Assembly (NCBI GenBank): GCA_016700175.1
Contig: CP065003.1
Location: forward strand, 1,250,001-1,314,000
Length of the DNA: 64,000 nt
From: Acidobacteriota bacterium
GTDB lineage: Bacteria; Acidobacteriota; Blastocatellia; Pyrinomonadales; Pyrinomonadaceae
Reading direction: 5' to 3'
Shown: positions 60,633 to 64,000 of the stretch, piece after piece
Layout: every line of letters starts with the position of its first letter
How positions within the stretch are numbered: the first letter of the stretch is position 1
Notes under the pieces: generated by a model
What the model saw: the letters and a program-made list of their open reading frames with translations, nothing else
Databases searched by the model: none
Told to the model about the DNA's origin: nothing
Made by a program: the position numbers and the translations under genes

Positions 60633-60700
60633 AGCCGTGGCCTTCAGGCCACGGGTCGAGTCAGAAACGAATTCCTAGTCGCGTAGCGACGTCCAAATTA
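60633..60700 (+). repeat. Right half of repeat interrupted by the IS
   Basis: AGCCGTGGCCTTCAGGCC onwards to GTCGCGTAGCGACGTC matches the right part of the intact units at 60767-60850 and 61068-61151. The left part (GTTCGCGTAGCGAAC at 59006-59020) lies on the other side of the element. Confidence 0.8.
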
Positions 60701-60766
60701 TCCTGTTCGAATTACGTGTCCGAAGCCCGACCGTCAGGGAGGGCTACCGTCACCACCGTACGTTTC

Positions 60767-61151
60767 GTTCGCGTAGCGAACCTGTATCTTAGCCGTGGCC
60801 TTCAGTCCAAGGGAAGTCGCGAACGATCTCCTAAGCCGCGTAGCGACGTCACCTGCCGACGAATGTGTTTTCAAAATTCCTGCCTTCCTTTGTGTGCTCT
60901 GTGAGGCTCTCTGAGACCTCTGTGGTTAGGTCTCCCGAACGGACTCAGCACCTTAACTAAAGATTAACCACAGAGGGCACGGAGGTTTTCACAGAGAAAC
61001 ACGGAGATAATTTAATAGTATCCACCGTTGTCGCACAGCAGCGGTTGACATCACGGTGCGGAGGTTAGTTCGCGTAGCGAACCTGTATCTTAGCCGTGGC
61101 CTTCAGGCCAAGGGAAGTCGCGAACGATCTCCTCAGTCGCGTAGCGACGTC
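60767..61151 (+). repeat. Two intact copies of the IS target repeat
   Basis: Copies at 60767-60850 and 61068-61151: GTTCGCGTAGCGAAC palindrome, CTGTATCTTAG, the GCCGTGGCCTTCAG imperfect palindrome, GGGAAGTCGCGAACGATCTC and GCGTAGCGACGTC palindrome. Between them is ACCACAGAGG-class repeat DNA (60890-61010). No gene. Confidence 0.88.
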
Positions 61152-61469
61152 GCTATCGATTAACGCCGCTACGCAGCTGGGAAGTCCGGGGACCGCCCCG
61201 CCGGAAAGGCAGAGCCTTTCCGCACACCACGGCGGCTGAGCCGCAATCCGCTAACTCACCAAACCCAGCCGCCTCGCAGAACTCGGTCATCTCGGTCAAC
61301 GCAGTGGCCTTCAGGCCACGGTCCGCGGGTCGCTGGATTCCCCGCGATTGGCCGCGAATGAGCACCGGATTCCTCTGATCATCGACGCAGCGCTCCTCTC
61401 AACACTAATAAACACAACGATTTAGAAATACGCCGTCGGGGCACGTTCGTTGCGTTTCCGTCCTGTATA
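61152..61469. repeat. Gene-free gap with REP-like element
   Basis: 61197-61246 is a GCCGGAAAGGC/AGCCTTTCCGCACACC/GGCGGCTGAGCCGC unit; 61304-61323 is another CCTTCAGGCCACGG palindrome. A short region before 61470 is less repetitive. No coding frame is supported. Confidence 0.75.
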
Positions 61470-62222
61470 ATGGACGCCATCACCGATACCGTCCGAAAAG
61501 ATCACTCCCCGGATCAGCCGCTCGCCGTTCTTCAGGCCCGCGGCCTTTCGAAGGTCTATCACATGGGAGAGGTCGATGTTCATGCCCTTCGCGACGTCGA
61601 TCTCGACCTGTTCGAAGGTGAGCTCGCCGTCCTTCTGGGAGCGTCCGGAAGCGGAAAATCGACCCTCCTGAACATCATAGGCGGTCTCGACACTCCAACG
61701 TCCGGGACCGTTACATTCCGAGATCACGTTCTTACGGAAGCCGACGACGCCGCTCTCACCGAGTACCGGCGTGACCACGTCGGATTCGTGTTCCAGTTCT
61801 ACAACCTGATCCCCTCGCTGACCGCGCTTGAGAACGTGCAGCTGATCACCGAGATAGCCGTCGATCCGATGGACCCGGCCGAAGCGCTGAAGCTTGTCGG
61901 CCTCGGCGACCGCCTGCACCATTTCCCTGCCCAGCTTTCGGGAGGCGAACAGCAGAGGGTCGCCATCGCACGCGCCGTCGCGAAACAGCCGGACGTCCTC
62001 TTGTGCGACGAGCCGACCGGCGCGCTTGATTACAAGACCGGCAAGATCGTGCTTGAAGTCATCGAGCGCGTGAACCGCGAGCTGAATACTACAACCGCGG
62101 TCATCACCCACAACGAGGCGATCTCGAAGATGGCCGACCGCGTGATCCGGATCGGGAGCGGACGGATCGTCTCGATCGAGACTAACGAAGAAAAGGCGAG
62201 CCCGGGAGAGCTGTCGTGGTGA
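61470..62222 (+). CDS. ABC transporter ATP-binding protein (MacB/LolD type)
   Basis: A 250-residue ATPase with Walker A GASGSGKSTLLN, Q-loop FVFQFYNLIPSLTALENV, signature LSGGEQQRVAIARAVAKQPDVLLCDEPTGALD and H-loop ITHNEAI. This is the MacB/LolD/FtsE group that works with FtsX-like permeases to move lipoproteins, peptides or drive mechanotransmission rather than classical solute import. No Shine-Dalgarno; the ATG overlaps a TATAAT that is probably coincidental. Its stop overlaps the permease start by 4 bases (GTGA), showing coupling. Confidence 0.93.
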   Translation: MDAITDTVRKDHSPDQPLAVLQARGLSKVYHMGEVDVHALRDVDLDLFEGELAVLLGASGSGKSTLLNIIGGLDTPTSGTVTFRDHVLTEADDAALTEYRRDHVGFVFQFYNLIPSLTALENVQLITEIAVDPMDPAEALKLVGLGDRLHHFPAQLSGGEQQRVAIARAVAKQPDVLLCDEPTGALDYKTGKIVLEVIERVNRELNTTTAVITHNEAISKMADRVIRIGSGRIVSIETNEEKASPGELSW

Positions 62223-64000
62223 AGCAACTGCTCAAACTCCTGTCTCCGCTCAACAAGAAGCTTGTGCGCGACATCAACCACCTGCGCGGACAGGTCGTAG
62301 CGACCGCGCTCGTCGTCGCCTGCGGAGTCGCTTCGTTCGTCGCGATGCAGGCGACGTACGACTCGCTTCTGCTCTCGCGCGACACGTACTACTCGCGCTA
62401 CCGTTTCGCTGATGTCTTTTCGTCGGTCAAGCGTGCTCCGGAAGGCCTTGAGGAGGATATAAGGACCATCCCCGGGGTCGCGGAGGTCCAGACGAGGGTC
62501 GTTTCAAGCGTCACAATCGACCTGCCGGACCTTCCCGAACCCGCTCAGGGCCGGCTGGTCTCGGTCGACCTGACGAGAGGCTCGATCCTGAACGGACTTT
62601 ACGTGCAGCGAGGACGTGAACTCGCCGACGAAGCGCGCGACGAAGTGCTGATCAGCGGCGCGTTTGCGGAAGCTAACGGACTGAACCCGGGAGATTCGCT
62701 GAACGCAGTCATCAACGGCCGCTGGAGGAGGCTGTCGATCGCGGGAATCGCTCTTTCGCCGGAATACATTTACGAGATACGTCCCGGAAGCATATTCCCC
62801 GACAACCGCCGGTTCGGCATCCTGTGGATGTCGCGGCGGTCTGCCGCGGCGGCGTTCGATATGGAGAACGCCTTCAACGATGTCGCGCTGACACTGGCGC
62901 CCGGTGCGAACGAAGCGGATGTGATAGAGAGGCTTGATGACGTCCTCGAGCCCTACGGCGGAACCGGCGCGATAGGCCGTGCCGACCAGTATTCGCATCG
63001 ATTCGTCTCGAACGAGCTTTCGGAACTTGAGGTGTTCGGGACGTTCATTCCCGCGATCTTCCTGGGCGTGGTCGCGTTCCTCCTTCACCTCATACTTTCC
63101 AGGCTTGTCGGCATCGAGCGAGAACAGATCGGCCTTTTGAAGGCTTTCGGCTATTCGAACCGGACCATCGGGCTGCATTACCTGAAGCTCGCCGTGCTCG
63201 CGATCATCGGCGGTATCGTGATCGGTATAGCGCTCGGGGCCTGGCTAGGCTCCGGAATGACCGCACTTTACGCCGATTTCTTCCGGTTCCCCATACTTGA
63301 GTTTACACTCCCTTTTTCAGTAGTCCTTTGGGCGTTCATGATTAGTTTTGCCGCCGCCGCGATCGGAGCCGTCACTTCGGTCAGCAAAGCCGTGACGACC
63401 CGGCCTGCGGAAGCGATGAGGCCGGAACCTCCGGCGGATTTCCGGGCGGGATTTCTCGAGCGGTCCGGGCTGAACAGAATGTTCTCGGCTGAAGTGCGCA
63501 TGATCGCTAGAAATCTGGCGCGCCATCCGATAAAAGCGCTGCTGTCCATCGTCGGGATCTCTCTTTCGGTCGCCCTCCTGTTCATAGGCTTTTACTTCTA
63601 CGACGCGATAAACCGGCTGATCGAGATCCAGTTCAACCGGGTTCAGCTTGAAGATGTCGAGGTCACGTTCAACGAGCCTTTGCCCTCTGAAACGCGCTAC
63701 GAACTGCTCAACCTGCCCGGCGTGAACCGTGTCGAGACATACCGCGCCGTTCCGGTGAGGCTTCGCTTTGGCAGCCATTCAAGGCGCGCCGGCCTTATCG
63801 GAATGGAGCAGGGCGGCCGGCTAAGAAACATAGTCGACAAGAACCTGCGCGACGTCCGGATCCCGAACGAAGGCATAGTTCTCTCGACCACACTCGCGGA
63901 ATCGCTGGGGGCCGCCGAAGGCGACGAGGTGACCGTGGAGGTTACAGAAGGCTCGAGGCCGGTTGCGAAAGTGGCTGTCGCCGACACGGTCGAAGAAGCG
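62219..64000 (+). CDS. FtsX-like ABC permease, truncated by window end
   Basis: GTG start at 62219 (or 62216) overlapping the ATPase stop; the frame is open for 594 codons to the window edge. Residues about 20-45 form a membrane helix (VVATALVVACGVASFVAMQA), followed by an extracytoplasmic MacB-PCD-like domain (about 50-260), then helices near 275-300 (FIPAIFLGVVAFLLHLILSR), 325-345 and 365-385 (FtsX domain). A second unit begins with ARNLARHPIKALLSIVGISL, so the protein is of the large two-FtsX type (about 800 residues expected). Probably a lipoprotein- or peptide-handling MacB-like transporter with the upstream ATPase. Confidence 0.9.
   Translation, partial: MKQLLKLLSPLNKKLVRDINHLRGQVVATALVVACGVASFVAMQATYDSLLLSRDTYYSRYRFADVFSSVKRAPEGLEEDIRTIPGVAEVQTRVVSSVTIDLPDLPEPAQGRLVSVDLTRGSILNGLYVQRGRELADEARDEVLISGAFAEANGLNPGDSLNAVINGRWRRLSIAGIALSPEYIYEIRPGSIFPDNRRFGILWMSRRSAAAAFDMENAFNDVALTLAPGANEADVIERLDDVLEPYGGTGAIGRADQYSHRFVSNELSELEVFGTFIPAIFLGVVAFLLHLILSRLVGIEREQIGLLKAFGYSNRTIGLHYLKLAVLAIIGGIVIGIALGAWLGSGMTALYADFFRFPILEFTLPFSVVLWAFMISFAAAAIGAVTSVSKAVTTRPAEAMRPEPPADFRAGFLERSGLNRMFSAEVRMIARNLARHPIKALLSIVGISLSVALLFIGFYFYDAINRLIEIQFNRVQLEDVEVTFNEPLPSETRYELLNLPGVNRVETYRAVPVRLRFGSHSRRAGLIGMEQGGRLRNIVDKNLRDVRIPNEGIVLSTTLAESLGAAEGDEVTVEVTEGSRPVAKVAVADTVEEA

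Larger units (their letters stand above)
59030..60634 (+). mobile_element. IS110/IS1111-type insertion sequence
   Basis: Carries one DEDD-type transposase, subterminal inverted repeats TGTTTTGACCTGTCC (59038-59052) and GACAGGTCAAAACA (60615-60628), and a structured 3' non-coding part (60306-60632). Boundaries are inferred by aligning flanks with nearby intact copies of a repeat: both sides show AG (59030-59031 and 60633-60634), the likely crossover dinucleotide. No conventional target duplication is expected for this family. Confidence 0.85.

Noticed and set aside
1..64000. tRNA or rRNA genes
   Set aside because: I scanned gaps for T-loop and CCA-like patterns by eye and found none convincing; a tRNA search program would settle it.

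Overview
This is a moderately GC-rich bacterial chromosome segment. Gene content points to an Acidobacteriota-like organism, probably Blastocatellia or a relative (inference, no marker phylogeny possible here). Pointers are a CSLREA-type beta-helix protein, SYLF+BON and BON proteins, an S8 peptidase with a C-terminal SDGMLM repeat tail, a fused FeS/NrfD membrane subunit beside a molybdopterin oxidoreductase, a 2-oxoacid:ferredoxin oxidoreductase, and very abundant small intergenic repeats. Most genes are housekeeping or respiratory. The mobile DNA is two insertion sequences (IS1182-type at 30703-32388, IS110/IS1111-type at 59030-60634).

Layout. 1-4388: the start of a leftward gene running off the window, then hflX and a 7TM-HD phosphodiesterase. 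4685-8627: a small membrane protein, then leftward rpsA-HU-HIT, with S1 carrying a long 9-residue repeat tail. 9128-13983: PhzF-like protein, PilT-like ATPase, a LexA-like regulator that lacks its catalytic residues, ACT-malic enzyme. 14138-20183: beta-helix surface protein, a two-component system (kinase then regulator, leftward) and a divergent secreted protein. 20257-24614: envelope/stress cluster (SYLF-BON, BON, DUF2171-like, rhodanese) and a Crp/Fnr regulator. The rhodanese is read through an in-frame TGA and is a candidate selenoprotein. 24772-29557: YpdA-like flavoprotein, small coiled-coil protein, YgfZ and family-4 uracil-DNA glycosylase leftward; Mrp and ErpA-like rightward. 30006-32302: NlpC/P60 and IS1182. 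32675-39848: a long leftward gene string (S41 protease, PfkA, GreA, CDP-alcohol phosphotransferase, small membrane protein, small protein, AccC, small Sm-like-sized protein). 39958-48531: glycosyltransferase, PdxJ, FeS-NrfD fusion, WG-repeat protein, molybdopterin oxidoreductase. 48982-53929: GGDEF-EAL protein and subtilase. 54613-58965: GltD-like FeS flavoprotein with KorA and KorB in overlapping frames. 59030-60634: IS110/IS1111 element with a structured 3' non-coding region. 61470-64000: MacB/LolD-type ABC ATPase and a permease that continues past the window.

Intergenic DNA is dominated by repeats: 7-bp (heptanucleotide) tandem arrays of many different sequences, 40-110 bp palindromic REP-like units, and a five-copy 108-bp array before greA. 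The heptamer arrays repeatedly supply the stop codon or directly abut the start codon of flanking genes. I saw no tRNA, rRNA or CRISPR array.

The most interesting items are the candidate selenocysteine rhodanese with a SECIS-like hairpin, the candidate guide-type ncRNA of the IS110/IS1111 element together with its insertion inside a repeat whose empty copies lie nearby, the catalytically dead LexA-like protein behind an apparently leaderless promoter, and the heptamer arrays that cap genes.
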